Program-made: the position numbers and the translations under genes
The notes under the pieces: generated by a model
What the model saw: the letters and a program-made list of their open reading frames with translations, nothing else
Database searches by the model: none
Told to the model about the DNA's origin: nothing
NCBI GenBank assembly: GCA_958450365.1
Contig: CAUEEP010000759.1
Location: 3,205,880 to 3,269,879 of the forward strand
Length of the DNA: 64,000 nucleotides
From: Mesorhabditis belari
Taxonomy: Eukaryota; Nematoda; Chromadorea; Rhabditida; Rhabditidae
Direction: 5' to 3'
Part shown: one piece after another, positions 20,401-35,563 of the stretch
How positions within the stretch are numbered: the stretch's first letter is position 1
How the letters are laid out: every line of letters begins with the position of its first letter

Positions 20401-23324
20401 AAAATAAGAACCAAAATAAGAACGAAATATGAACCAAATAGGAACCAAATATGAACCAAAATAGGAACCAAATAGGAACCAAATAACAACCGCGAAAATT
20501 CACATTTAACAATAATGCAACAAAAATAAATGCAATGATTTGAAAACGAAAAAGAAGCGACGACGCGGCGCTCCCATCGACTGCCTCCAAATGGCGGCGA
20601 TGTCAATCGGAATGCGACGTTGCGCGAAAATTAACATTTAAAATTTCGGACAGAAATTCAAATTGATCATCAACTTTAAAAAAACTTGAAAATCGTCAAA
20701 GTTCAAATGGCTCATGTCATTTGACCTTTCCTTGTGCGTATTTAGCGAATTTTAACCTTTCCCTCTCTTTAGATACATCAAAAACGCTCCTCCAGCCGGA
20801 ATCGAGGCCCCAGCTACATCATGCTTGGTGGCAATCGCTCGATTACAGGTAACAAAGCGAAAATTGCTCAAAATGAGCTAATGGATCGTAAAGCCAATAG
20901 CCAACAATTGTAAATGGATCGTTTTCGCAAACGTACATGACTTCCGTCTGTTTGAAAAATTTACCTAAAAAGCGCTTTGAATCTCGTTCTTTGTTCAGAA
21001 CAAAGCTGGATAATTGAGTGTGATAGAAAACTTGCGTTTATCAAAGCACAAAGTTCAGGTGGCTTCGATGCCGATTTGCGCGGATCCGACCACATCAACG
21101 CAATTCTCGGTGAGGGTGGCCGAGGATGGAAAGATGACATTCGTCGATCAACGAGCCACCGCTTTACTCAATCTCTCAATTGATCAGGTAGCAGGAAATG
21201 TACTTTGTGCTTAAAAATACACCCTTCTTGTAGTAGTAGTAAAGCAAACTCCAGTAATTTTTAGCTCCTCGGTCGATATTGGTGGCAAATTGTGCACCCG
21301 GGCGATGAGCAGCTGTTGCACGACGCTTTTCTCGCGTTGATTGCGAATCAAGTAAGTGAAATGATGGCTAGAGATGGATTTAGATGTTTTAGATATGTTT
21401 TAGATCTGTTTTAGATATGTTTTAGATACTTAGATACTTAGATACATACAGGGCGCGTCATAATTATTGCAACAAGATACTCAAGGCATTGCACACCAAG
21501 AAGTTTCACTGGAAGAAGATTTTTAAACAGAAATACCTTTATTTAACAGTAACAAATAAGGAAACAAGAGATCATTCGATATGACCGCCTTTTGCCTTGA
21601 TAACAGCCCTTAATCGGTTCGGATATGCCTCCACTGCGGCCCGAATGTCATCTTGAGGAGTCGCCTTCCATTCTTTGGCCAAAGACTTCTTCGTCAAAGA
21701 CTTCTTCAAGGTCAAAGACTTCTTCAAGGTCAAAGACTTCTTCAAGGTCAAAGACTTCTTCAAAGAATCCAAACTTGTGTGTTTTCGAGAGCAGACATTA
21801 GCCTCTAAGATTGCCCAAATGGAAAAGTCCATCACATTGAAATCCGGTGAGTTTGGAGGCCATTCATCCTTGGTGATCACTGAGGGAAAGTTGGCCACAC
21901 ACCAGTCCTGAACCGTCTTCTTCGTGTGAGCGGGAGCTCCATCTTGCATGAAGATCCAATTTTGCTTGTTATTGGCTTTACACGCTCATGACATCACATT
22001 CTTAACATGATATTCTTGACATCACATTCTTGACATCACATTCTTGACATCACATTCTTGACATCATATTCTTGACATCACAAGCGGTCTTTGAACTCTT
22101 GTTGCAATAATTATGACGCACCCTGTATACATATATAAATCTATCCATTTCCTCGATTTCAGCCCCTCCGTGTCACCTGTCGAGTGCGGACAGCGACTGA
22201 TTATGTGAACTGTTGCATATCGGCCTATAAATTTTTGAATCCGTACAGGTGGATTGATTTTTCATATTATTGATTTTTTTTCATATTAGATATACTGTAA
22301 CTTTACTTTATAGTATTCATTAGTATAGTATTCATAGTATAGTATTCATTTGCAGTGACGCTTTCGAATACGTCGTCGCCACACATCAAACGATTCCCGC
22401 CGACGATCCGACTTGGCAACCACCGCACGACGCTTTCCCGGTGAGACTTTGAGCAAAATTTGGCTAGTTCTGATTTTTTTAAAGTCTTGAGCTCACTCTT
22501 AGACTCTATTTTAGAGGATTTTGGTTATATTTTACTGAAGTTTATCAAAGTTCATCAAATAAACTGATCGGACTTGTGAACTTTTGCTGACTGACTCGGG
22601 TAGCTAAAGTGTGGACTACTAGAACTGTAGCTAGAACTGTAGCTTTTCCCCAATTACTGTAGCTTTTCCCCAACTACTGTAGCTTTTCTCCAATTACTGT
22701 AGCTTTTCTCCAACTACTATAGCTTTTGCTCTAAGATATTTCAAAGATTGTTTGGGTTTTTCAAAGAAAAAGTCTCTTAGACAAGGCAGGACTTGGTCTA
22801 GCTTGGTCTGGATTTACCGTAGGTTCAACCCTAGATCCTGGTCCAACCCTAGATCCATCAGGTTTAGACCTGGATTCTGTCCGGATTCTGGCTGGGCTCT
22901 GGCTTAGTTACAGACCCTAAGGCTCTGATCTAGCGTCCGGAATCTGCATATTTATTACCCTAATCCTTATCGATTTACCGTATCAATTACTTTGCTCAAT
23001 CAATTGCTTTTGGCTTTTAGCTGAATATAGATTTTGGTGGTTGGATCACTCTTTAACACGCCCGTGAATGATCTGAGAACTTTGAACTTTGATTTTGCAA
23101 TTATAGTACACAACTTTCCAATAACAATATTCCAGCTGCAGAATTGATTATTTAGCCTTAAATCTAAACAAAGCCTATTCCAGACAGCCCCAGGCCAGGG
23201 TGATTACGGTGCAGCGGCAGCGGCTGCAGTGGCCGCGAGCACCGATTGGCAACAAGCTGAGCGGATGGCGCAATGGCCTTGGGAACACCCGAATGCCGCA
23301 TTGCATCACTCATTCCGACAATAA
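14493..23324 (+). CDS. aha-1: AHA-1 / ARNT-type bHLH-PAS transcription factor
   Basis: Twelve exons keep frame across every junction: 14493-14545, 15570-15687, 16175-16330, 16487-16642, 16698-16832, 17633-17781, 20773-20848, 21059-21187, 21265-21351, 22163-22248, 22356-22440, 23184-23324. They total 456 aa, close to the length I recall for C. elegans AHA-1 (about 453). The start at 14493 gives [10 protein letters not shown], and exon 2 carries the GKYARM segment expected in the family. The basic region and helix-loop-helix span about residues 44-109 ([12 protein letters not shown]), PAS-A about 110-281 and PAS-B about 282-400. The C terminus is short, with an Ala run ([11 protein letters not shown]). 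ARNT proteins are nuclear partners of class I bHLH-PAS factors; worm AHA-1 is known to pair with AHR-1, HIF-1 and CKY-1. Intron 6 (about 3 kb) holds a mariner, a foldback and arrays. Confidence 0.95.
14630..14715. repeat. GGTAAATGAT/GCT tandem repeat in aha-1 intron 1
   Basis: A 10-bp GGTAAATG-type unit repeated about seven times just downstream of exon 1. Confidence 0.75.
15279..15520 (-). mobile_element. Mariner fragment with 12-bp array, aha-1 intron 1
   Basis: The - strand reads [20 protein letters not shown], closely like the mariner at 18037 ([17 protein letters not shown]), followed by a diverged [14 protein letters not shown]. Between them lie about five copies of a 12-bp unit (GAAGCTAAACGA) at 15325-15383. 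Part of the fragment (CATTGCTGAGAAGATGAGGA) is duplicated at about 14903. Confidence 0.7.
15786..16070. repeat. 20-bp minisatellite in aha-1 intron 2
   Basis: About 14 copies of GCTAGACCTTGCCCGACCTG, very homogeneous until about 15990 and diverged after. The homogeneity suggests recent expansion. Confidence 0.95.
17085..17475. repeat. 18-bp minisatellite in aha-1 intron 5
   Basis: About 21 copies of GTAGCTCTTCAGGATACT with TTTAGG variants. Being 18 bp, it yields open hexapeptide-repeat frames on the - strand (ILKSYS), which I do not call a gene. Confidence 0.9.
18037..19283 (-). mobile_element. Near-complete mariner transposon in aha-1 intron 6
   Basis: The left end is TTAGGTTGGCAAAAAAGAAA, and the right end on the - strand is TTAGATTGGCAAAAAAGAAA. 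TA duplications lie at 18035-18036 and 19284-19285. Its 1247 bp is the classic mariner length. It lies antisense to aha-1. High identity between the ends suggests a fairly young copy, but the transposase frame is broken twice. Confidence 0.95.
18112..19111 (-). pseudogene. Mariner transposase, two frameshifts
   Basis: Starts at 19111 with [20 protein letters not shown] (HTH). A first frameshift falls near 18965-18975, after CKRWFQ. The next frame gives [20 protein letters not shown], then SDEKW (first catalytic Asp) and [16 protein letters not shown] second frameshift at 18427-18450 comes from three copies of the 8-mer CTTGACGC. After it the correct frame has HDNARPHVA (second Asp), [18 protein letters not shown] (third Asp, D34D type) and ends DADGEYLLD. 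All three catalytic residues survive, so the gene is dead only through small indels. Confidence 0.95.
19368..19495. repeat. 16-bp tandem repeat
   Basis: About eight copies of GTAGTGGATAAGAGAT with shortened variants, in aha-1 intron 6. Confidence 0.9.
19533..19882. repeat. Foldback with ~100-bp arms around a pogo-like TIR
   Basis: Arms 19533-19632 and 19782-19882 are almost perfect inverted repeats. Their inner parts contain TACAGTCGAACTTCGATATA, resembling pogo/Tigger-type terminal repeats. A unique centre of about 150 bp lies between. It could be a MITE, or a MITE whose flank became inverted. Confidence 0.85.
19950..20640. repeat. Dispersed repeat copies 3 and 4 flanking a GAACCAAATA array
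   Basis: Copy 3 (about 19950-20160) and copy 4 (about 20513-20640) match the blocks at 13540-13960. Between them, 20165-20492 is a 10-bp GAACCAAATA array of about 30 units. All of it lies in aha-1 intron 6. Confidence 0.85.
21449..22125 (-). mobile_element. Internally deleted Tc1-like element in aha-1 intron 9
   Basis: The ends CAGGGCGCGTCATAATTATT and (reverse complement) CAGGGTGCGTCATAATTATT differ by one base, with TA duplications at 21447-21448 and 22126-22127. At 677 bp it is roughly half the usual length and keeps only the C-terminal transposase part. It holds two internal arrays, 21683-21765 (18 bp) and about 21990-22082 (14 bp). Confidence 0.92.
21572..21955 (-). pseudogene. Tc1-like transposase C-terminal fragment
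   Basis: The frame contains [15 protein letters not shown] (second DDE Asp) and [20 protein letters not shown] (third acidic region), then [20 protein letters not shown] and a KAKGGHIE end. An 18-bp array coding a repeated SLTLKK is inserted in frame between [11 protein letters not shown] and AKEWKA. The N-terminal half, including the HTH and the first catalytic Asp, is missing. Confidence 0.9.
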
Positions 23325-23500
23325 TATCGAAATTTACCTATTTTAATAACTCCAGTCAAAATTGCTTTCTTTTTGGTTTGTTTTTGTTTGTTTCTTCGAA
23401 ATCTCATATCGTTTTTGGTGTTTTTTTTCAGGCAAGTTTTCTCTCTTGAAAATTGTGATTTCACTTCATTCTGTGCAACGATTTTGTGGATAAACGTTTG

Positions 23501-23576
23501 AAATGGTTATGCCAGATGATGAGTGTTTACGGGAGAGAATGGCGGAAGAGAAAGAAGTAATCAAACTGAAGTACAG
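23501..23576 (+). CDS. Short open frame cut by the Tigger-like insertion
   Basis: From ATG 23501 the frame MVMPDDECLRERMAEEKE, then VIKLK, has protein-like acidic/basic composition and ends where the pogo-like terminal repeat (CAGTCGAACTTCTCTACAAC) begins. It may be part of the transposon or an exon fragment of a host gene. No partner exon is found. Confidence 0.2.
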
Positions 23577-24803
23577 TCGAACTTCTCTACAACGATCTTC
23601 TACATAACGATAACTTCTATATAACAATGGCTTCTTTGTGTCCCGGCAAAACTTTTAATAAAGTGTTAACAAACAAGCTTCTATATAACGATATTTTTTG
23701 GGAAAATAGTTTTAATTTGCATTTCACTATAACGTTTTTTCTTGAATCGGTTTGTTTTCTAAACAATGTCCTAAAACAAAAGCTTACTTTATCAAACATT
23801 CGACTGAAATTCTTTCTCCCAAATGTCACAGTTGCTATCCAACCGATGGATATGGGAATTATAAAGAATTTGACGAGCCCTGAGAACGACGCATCGAGCC
23901 CTTGAAAGGAACCTCCTCGGGTACAATAGGAAGACGCAGCTCGACCAAGACCTAAGAAGTACGGATATGCGCCAGCTCTCGGGACTCAGAGATCCAGTGG
24001 AAGTGATTGAGAGAAAAAGACTCAGATGGGCCGGCCACGTAGCCAGAAGAACAGACGACAGATGGACGATACGGATCACAGAGTGGCTACCACGAGACCA
24101 GAAGAGGCCCATCGGAAGACCAGCAACGAGCTGGAGCACAAGAGTGGCAGAGACGGTCAGAAAAAGGATGGCTAGAGTGCAACCACGACCAGCACAAGCA
24201 AGTCGAAGACTTCGAACCAGGAACAATCAAGATAGGAAACACTGGATGACAATAGCAAGGGATCGAGAAATGTGGAAGCAGGTTGTGATCTGCGCAAATG
24301 CACAATGCGATGACAGATAAAAAAAAAAAAGAATTTGAAGATAAAATATCGATGTTTACTGATGAAGCGACGAATATTGATCAAAATATAATCGATCTGT
24401 TCTGTCCGATCTGTTGAATGCGATTCATATGTTTGAACGGGCCTGGACTGAAGTGAAAGCGCAGACATTGTCAAATTCTTTTCGAAAAGCTGGTTTTAGA
24501 TTAGACGATGACACTGGAGTTCAAATTCGTGATGGCGACCGACCGTGACGGCGGCAGTATCATAGCTGAAGTCTTAACTCCTAGCTGAGATCAATTGGCC
24601 GCGGACAATTGATCGCCGACAATGCCGATTTTCTTACAATAACTTTGGAATTCGTCTGTATTGATGAAAATGTTGTAACTACAGGAATTCAAAGGTTGCA
24701 AGTGATAGCCGATCCAGCACAAGGCATCGAAACATTCGATATTTCTTTCAAAAGTGATGAAGAAAGACTTCAAGAAGAACAAAAACATCCAATATCTAAA
24801 TAG
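23577..24803 (+). mobile_element. pogo/Tigger-family transposon relic
   Basis: The left end has a pogo-like repeat (CAGTCGAACTTCTCTACAAC). A transposase fragment reads FFLPNVTVAIQPMDMGIIKN, matching the QP-D-GII-N block around the third catalytic Asp of the DDE_1 (Tigger/jerky) family. After the LINE insertion it continues with NAIHMFERAWTEVKAQTLSN then SFRKAGF, the conserved segment that follows in this family. A further frame at 24609-24803 (FVCIDENVV) resembles the C-terminal tail. The first half is missing, and no right terminal repeat was found. Confidence 0.8.
23874..24327 (+). mobile_element. 5'-truncated LINE with poly(A) and target-site duplication
   Basis: The insert is flanked by an exact 11-bp duplication AAAGAATTTGA (23863-23873 and 24328-24338) and ends in a run of A. 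The frame 23967-24320 reads RLRWAGHVARRTDDRWTIRI and later RPIGRPATSWSTRVAETV, the C-terminal region of endonuclease/reverse transcriptase proteins of RTE-like non-LTR elements. The 5' truncation is typical of target-primed insertion. It interrupts the Tigger relic and is therefore younger. Confidence 0.92.
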
Positions 24804-24824
24804 AAGAAAATAGAAGAACTAATA

Positions 24825-24858
24825 GAACTAATAGTAGCACCAGTGCTACTATTAGTTC
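24825..24858. repeat. 16-bp inverted repeat with minimal loop
   Basis: GAACTAATAGTAGCAC and its exact complement are separated by 2 nt. They lie just past the Tigger-like C-terminal frame. Confidence 0.8.
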
Positions 24859-25175
24859 TTTTACTAATTTTTATTCCTAAAACAAACAGAACAACCCCAA
24901 CCTGGAAGTTTTCAAGATAATTCACCAGAATTTTTTCAGCTTTGAATTTCAGAATTATTGAATTGAATTCAGATTTATTCATCTTTAACAAACAAGATAA
25001 CAAAATTAAACATAAAAACAGATTTAGATGTATCAATCAAAGCAATTAAAATCAAAGCAATCAATTATCAAAGCAAATTGATGCATCTAAATCAACAAAT
25101 TCGTCATTTTCTTCTTTCTGATCATTAACTTCTCGGAATTCTCAAATTTCTGTTGATTGAAGCGGCACCAGAAAA

Positions 25176-25640
25176 TCATTCATTTCTTTCTCCATTCATC
25201 CATTCATCCGGGCGTCTTTTAGCAGCTGTAGCCCATTGGGCGCGGTCGGCCTTGAAACACTGAATCATATTGTCCTCATCATTGTTTGCTGCAATTTCGA
25301 TGCATCCTTTGAAAGACTTTTGAATCATCTCCTTAGAAAGCTTATCCCAAGCCTGAACGATCCATGTCAAATGCGTGTCCATTGAAGGTGGTTGTGGTCG
25401 CCGCTCTCAATGTGAATTAATGCCGCTTTAGCAACGATTCCATCCAAACGTGACTTCTTTTGAAGGGAATCTCTGCGTCAGCAAATCGATTAGCCGTTTC
25501 GTTTCAGATCATTTGATGAATTACTCACTTTTTTCGCTCCTTTTTTTAAGAATCCATATCGCCAAAACTTCAATATTTTTTGACGTCAAAGCGCGTTCGC
25601 CAACATCGAGCCGCTTCCTTTTTTTCTTGCATTTTGCTTA
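25176..25640 (-). mobile_element. Second pogo/Tigger-like transposase relic
   Basis: The - strand frame 25382-25176 reads WIVQAWDKLSKEMIQKSFKG, then CIEIAANNDEDNMIQCFK, the conserved C-terminal motif of DDE_1 transposases. Upstream on the same strand (25640-25440) disrupted frames such as DVGERALTSKNIEVLAIWIL may be its continuation. Confidence 0.6.
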
Positions 25641-25741
25641 GCTCATTTGTTTGTTGACGTATCGTTGGACACAAGTCAATTTTGTGGAAGCTGGCAACAG
25701 CATGAACGGAGACTTCGCGAGCAATTCTTGCAGCATCGAGT

Positions 25742-25936
25742 TTAGTCTTCGCATCTATTGCTTTTTTTCTTTCGCTTTGGCTTGTTCGTTCCCTCGTTTG
25801 CTTCTTTGTCCGATTCCTCGTGCAACTCTTCGTTCAATTCACGTTGATGTTCTTGTCCTTCTTCAAAGAATCCATTTAGTTCGTGCTCACGTCGTTCGCG
25901 AAACGCTTCAAAGTCATCCCAGCTTTTGCGATCGCT
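25742..25936 (-). CDS. Hypothetical charged protein, possible trans-splice start
   Basis: From ATG 25936 the frame MSDRKSWDDFEAFRERREHE continues 65 aa, strongly charged (EEGQEHQRELNEELHEE), to a Lys-rich end (KPKRKKKS). A strong TTTTTTTAG lies 6 nt before the ATG, as at a spliced-leader acceptor. After the stop another frame (KLDAARIAREVSVHAVASFH) is open, hinting at a frameshift. It may be a TE-derived or broken gene. Confidence 0.35.
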   Translation of the reverse strand, partial: SDRKSWDDFEAFRERREHELNGFFEEGQEHQRELNEELHEESDKEANEGTNKPKRKKKSNRCED

Positions 25937-26666
25937 CATCGAACCTAAAAAAATAAAATCATCCAAGAAAACGAATAAGAAACGCTAGAAAAGCAGTAAA
26001 AAGGTGAAGAATTAATTGAATGAAAATGCTGTAGTTATTTGATGTAAGCTAAAAAGCAAAAAGCTGAATATCTTGAGATTTCTCGCAGACATTAAAATAT
26101 TCACTTAAAGAGCGCTACTATGATTGTATAGCTATTGAGGGATTTATAGTTGTTGATTAAATCAGTGAAGTCTACAAAGCGCCCAAAATCTTAGAATTTC
26201 CGAAAACGAGTAGAACTTTAACAATAGCACTGTGCCTTACAAGGAACCATTAACTTCAACTCTGTACCTTCAACTGTACTATATGAAATGTACATGCACG
26301 GTGAGTCGATCATCGACAAAAAGTTCCTCCATCACAATTGCAACTCTTTCTCTTTTCATACTTTTTCTGTGTCTGTGGGGGAGAAAGCATGACGGTTCTC
26401 ACAAATATTTGCATAACTTCTTTTCCATTTCGGTGTGCCCCTCATTCCCATCCCCGGGTATGTCCCTTTTCCATCCAATAGGGACGTTATTCTCGGAACG
26501 GTGACGATATTGTGAAATGTTTTGGCTTCGCGCGAGAAAATACATAACATTTACCCATTTTATGTGGGTGAAATGTTTTAGGAAAGGTGTGGGCGAAAGG
26601 TTTACAAAATTTGATATGTTTAGAAAGCTAAAAAGAAGTTTGCCGTAAGTTTTGACAATTTACGGG

Positions 26667-27035
26667 GGTGGGACAAATGCGACCTTTTTTTGCGCACCTG
26701 GACATTTGCGCACCTTTTTTTGGCTGGAAAAGGCCTTAGGCAAGGCCGTAAAGCTTCAAAAATGTTTTCATAGAAGGGAATCGTATGCGTAGATTCCGAA
26801 TTTCGACAAATCAGACCGCGCTGACACGTCAAATTTGAGCTAAAAGGCAAAAACTACGCAACTTAACGCTTTTCCGCAGTTTTTGCCTTTTAGCCCAAAT
26901 TTGACGTCTCAGCGAGGTCTGATTTGTCGAAATTCGGAATCTACGCATACGATTCCCTTATGTGGAAATATTTTCGAAGCTCTACGGCCTTGCCTAAGGC
27001 CTTTTCCAGCAAAAAAAGGTCGCATTTGTCCCACC
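26667..27035. repeat. Large foldback MITE
   Basis: Almost the whole 369 bp is palindromic. The ends GGTGGGACAAATGCGACCTT and complement are exact, and the arms are about 175 bp around a centre near 26872. There is no coding content; the frames on each arm mirror each other. Confidence 0.9.
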
Positions 27036-27220
27036 TTTTACATCTTTTCGAATCAAATTTTCATTTTATTAGTCTAGCTAAGAAATATTCAGTTAAACTC
27101 GCGACATGCTCAGGCATCGCGACAAAAATTTCATTTCATTTGCCTGTTCTTAACTCTTCTTTTACGAATGACCGTCTATTGATAACGGTCTATTGTTAAC
27201 AGTCTATTGTTATTTTGGGG

Positions 27221-27445
27221 TAGGCTAATTTCCGCCATTTTATTTTTCCAGTAGGATCATTTGCAAATCTACGTCTTTTACGCAACTCACCATAACTTTC
27301 TTCTAATTCAGTCAATCTTTCTGCTCTTTATGTCATTTTGTAGATTTCAATAATTGCAACAAAATGACACCAAAAACATAAAGATTAGCTGATTTAGAAG
27401 AAAGTTATGGTGAGTTGTGCAAATAAAATGACGGAAATTAGCCTA
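27221..27445. repeat. Palindromic MITE, family A
   Basis: The ends TAGGCTAATTTCCG and complement enclose inverted CTCACCATAACTTTCTTCT. A related copy lies at 38838-39060, where the inner inverted core is shared. Confidence 0.85.
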
Positions 27446-29242
27446 CCGCGATATTTTTTCTCATTCATATTTTTATTTTTATATTTTTGTATATGTTTAG
27501 AGATTTCCCTCTTTACCCATTAGTTGTACGCACAAATTTGCGATTCTTATGCGCAAATCGAGGCGACAGACGAAAATATTGTTGAAAAGCTGTGGCCAAT
27601 GGCTCTCCTTCTCTTTGTGCTCCCTTTCACCCTCCTTTCTCTGCGTTTTTTCGCGGTTCTTTTCACGAAACGCGCCCATGCACGTATGTCAAAGAGTGTT
27701 CGAAGTAATCCTGGGGTTCCCATCACAAATTAATGCATTTGAGCGCTAGTTCTTGCGTTTTTTCCACCGCGATCCTTTGTCTTTTGAAGTCGAAAGTTTA
27801 TTGTTGAAATTATTATGAAACAATCAGAAATTGTTGTTGTTGTAATTTATGCTATTGTTGCCCGATAAGTTGTTGTAAGTTATGCTAACGAAATGACACT
27901 GAGTCATTTATTTCGATGAATCAGTTTCAGAGTTTTTTATGTGCAGAAATTTCTAGCGACTGCATTGGGCGCGAAAACTTTGAAGGAGCACAGCTGCGCG
28001 TGTTTTCAACCCCCTTTCTCCCAAATGAATGAGTCTTCGCTCCTTTGTTTCAACTCTTTGATTTGATTGATTCCTTTTTTCGATAACAACAAAGGATTAT
28101 TTTTAGAATTGTCGTTACTTGAATTTTGTGGATTAGCGATGCGCCAGAACCTTCAATATTTCGTAAGACCCCTGCGCATAGGTGAGAGTCGATTTTCCCA
28201 TTACCGGTAATCGATTATGCGTCTCTTCTTTTAACGAAGAAAAATTCAAAAGACGAACTTTCTTTTCTTTTTGCCTGAGTCAGCGGGGATTGCTCCCCTG
28301 GCTGTCCGCCAACCGGTCAACTAGCGCGCGTCTTTTCTTCATTGCACCCCCTCGGGGCGGCTCTTTTCTCCCCTCCTATTCGCCCGTAACAGTCTCGCGA
28401 GGCGATTGTGACTCCTTTCGGGTCTTCTTGTTGTTGATGGTGAAAAGGAAAAGGGGTTGGTGGGGAGGGCTGAACGGTTTCCCCAATCGATTCCCGTCAA
28501 GAACACGCAGACCCGCGCGGCTCCCCCTTCTCACAGCATAAGTCTTGAGGCTCGCTTCTTGTCTCTTCTCGATCTCTTTATCCTTTCTCCTAGGTACCAT
28601 TCGAGGGCGTTTTCTTTCCCGCCTCGCCCAACTCGAAACTTTTTCTTGCTTTGTACTTCTCTGGGCGTTTTTTCACCACTCCCCTAATCGATTAGTTGTC
28701 GAAAATCGTAAACATTGTTAAATTGGCTTTATTTATCCAGACACTCCGTTTTTTTATGTTCTAACCGTTCTGTTCTAACTGATGGGTCTAACAACCAGTT
28801 CAAGCTCTCATCATCCATTAATCCTCATGGAAAGCCATTTATCAAGCTTTTTTTTATCCGTGCAACTTGAAACAGCGGTTGTGTCTCCTTTCTTTTTCTT
28901 TACCTTAATCTTTTGACCGGATCTATTTTAGTTAACATTTTCAATTGGTATTTTAGGCAGTCGAGTTTTGTTTGGGAAAAATAATCCGTTGCAAATTGCC
29001 AGCGGCGGTTTTCTCGCTGCTTTTTAGTTCATGCCGACCACTGTTGATTGCTATTGGGTAAACACATTCCATTCCTCATTCCCCTCTCACTCACACATAT
29101 CGATGTTTCACTATTTGCACTATGTTTATTGCTTTTCTCATGATTCTACTTTTTCAGCTCTTCTGCTTTAACTCTTATTAATGTTTTGATTTAGGTTGAA
29201 ACACTCGGAAGATCAACGAGGAACATTTTTCAAACTTCAACG
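27446..29242. other. Upstream region of erm-1
   Basis: About 1.8 kb without arrays or transposons, unusual in this window. Short frames (for example 27524-27733 and 28182-28541) lack splice support. It probably holds the promoter and 5' UTR of erm-1, but I recognise no specific site. Confidence 0.45.
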
Positions 29243-34478
<5,236 letters not shown>

Positions 34479-35377
34479 ATGGCCTCAACAAATGACCGCT
34501 ATCTTACACATCAACATTAAACATTTCTTTGACCTGTGCCGCCCCTGTGATAGCTCGTATGGTTTTCTTGCGTGTTTTTTTTGTAACCATTCATTTGTTT
34601 GCCTTTTTTTTGTATGGAACGCACACATCACCGGCTGACCTCGTTTTGTCAAGTAACGGTGTTCTCTTTTCACCCATCATCACCCCACAACTTATTTGTT
34701 CTTATTTCATCGCGTGTCGGCCATATGTTGTAGTCTCAACTTGATTTAAGACTATCTTTTTTTGGCAAGCCTTTGTCTATTATGGCTCAACATGTTTTTT
34801 TTTCTTCACTGTCCCATTCATGGCCTCGTTTTGTGTTCATGTATTTATTTCTTTTGGTTCACCGGCAAGAATTTTTTTCTGCATTGCTTTCCATTGGCGA
34901 TGAAATTTTTTATAAAATGGTGGGAATCGTTTGTTTTTGCTAGTGGATGTCTAATTACCTAGGTTTGAGTTCTTTACAAAATAACCACTACCGTATTTTC
35001 TCGAAGGGAATCAAATTGCTGTTGGTGGACGGCGATGTTTTAAGTAAAAAGCCATTTAACGTTACAGTTCCACATGCCAACTTTTCGAAATCGAGCAAAT
35101 ACGGTAATTGGCGAAACGAGCATTTCCTCGAGAATTTTTCCTTTATCCTTATTGAAATGGCAATGTTCACTCGAGCGCTCCTCGATTCTTTTAAGAAAGA
35201 ATTTTGTGGATCAGTAAGATTGACTCGATCGATCGATCTTGTCCTTTTCTTCATCACATCAAACAGATTAGAATTGATCCCTGGTGACTTCTTATATATT
35301 GATCAACGCAGTGCACTCCAAACCATGATTATTACGTGTTATATCGGCTAAATTTTTATCCTGTAGGCAAATGCGAA

Positions 35378-35393
35378 AATAAAGTTTTTTATT
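35378..35393. terminator. Facing poly(A) signals of two convergent genes
   Basis: AATAAA at 35378-35383 (+) suits erm-1. TTTATT at 35388-35393, which is AATAAA on the - strand, suits the H2C2 gene ending at 35564. They are 4 bp apart, so the two transcripts probably overlap at their 3' ends. Confidence 0.6.
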
Positions 35394-35563
35394 TTTGTAC
35401 AAGCAGAGAGAAATTTGCACGTGAAATGTACGAAACGATTCTTGTGTGAAAGATCGTTTCTCTAGATCTTTCGCAATTTCATCTCAATAACCAGCTCGAG
35501 GGTTTTATCCTGAAAATGGTTTTACAATTTTTGAGAAATTTGATTTGTTGATTCTAGTAAACC

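Noticed and set aside
27524..27733. Membrane-protein-like + ORF upstream of erm-1
   Set aside because: No acceptor/donor support and no recognisable family; hydrophobicity comes from T-rich sequence.
34947..35351. 134-aa ORF downstream of erm-1
   Set aside because: Lies in the probable 3' UTR before the poly(A) signal and shows no family features.
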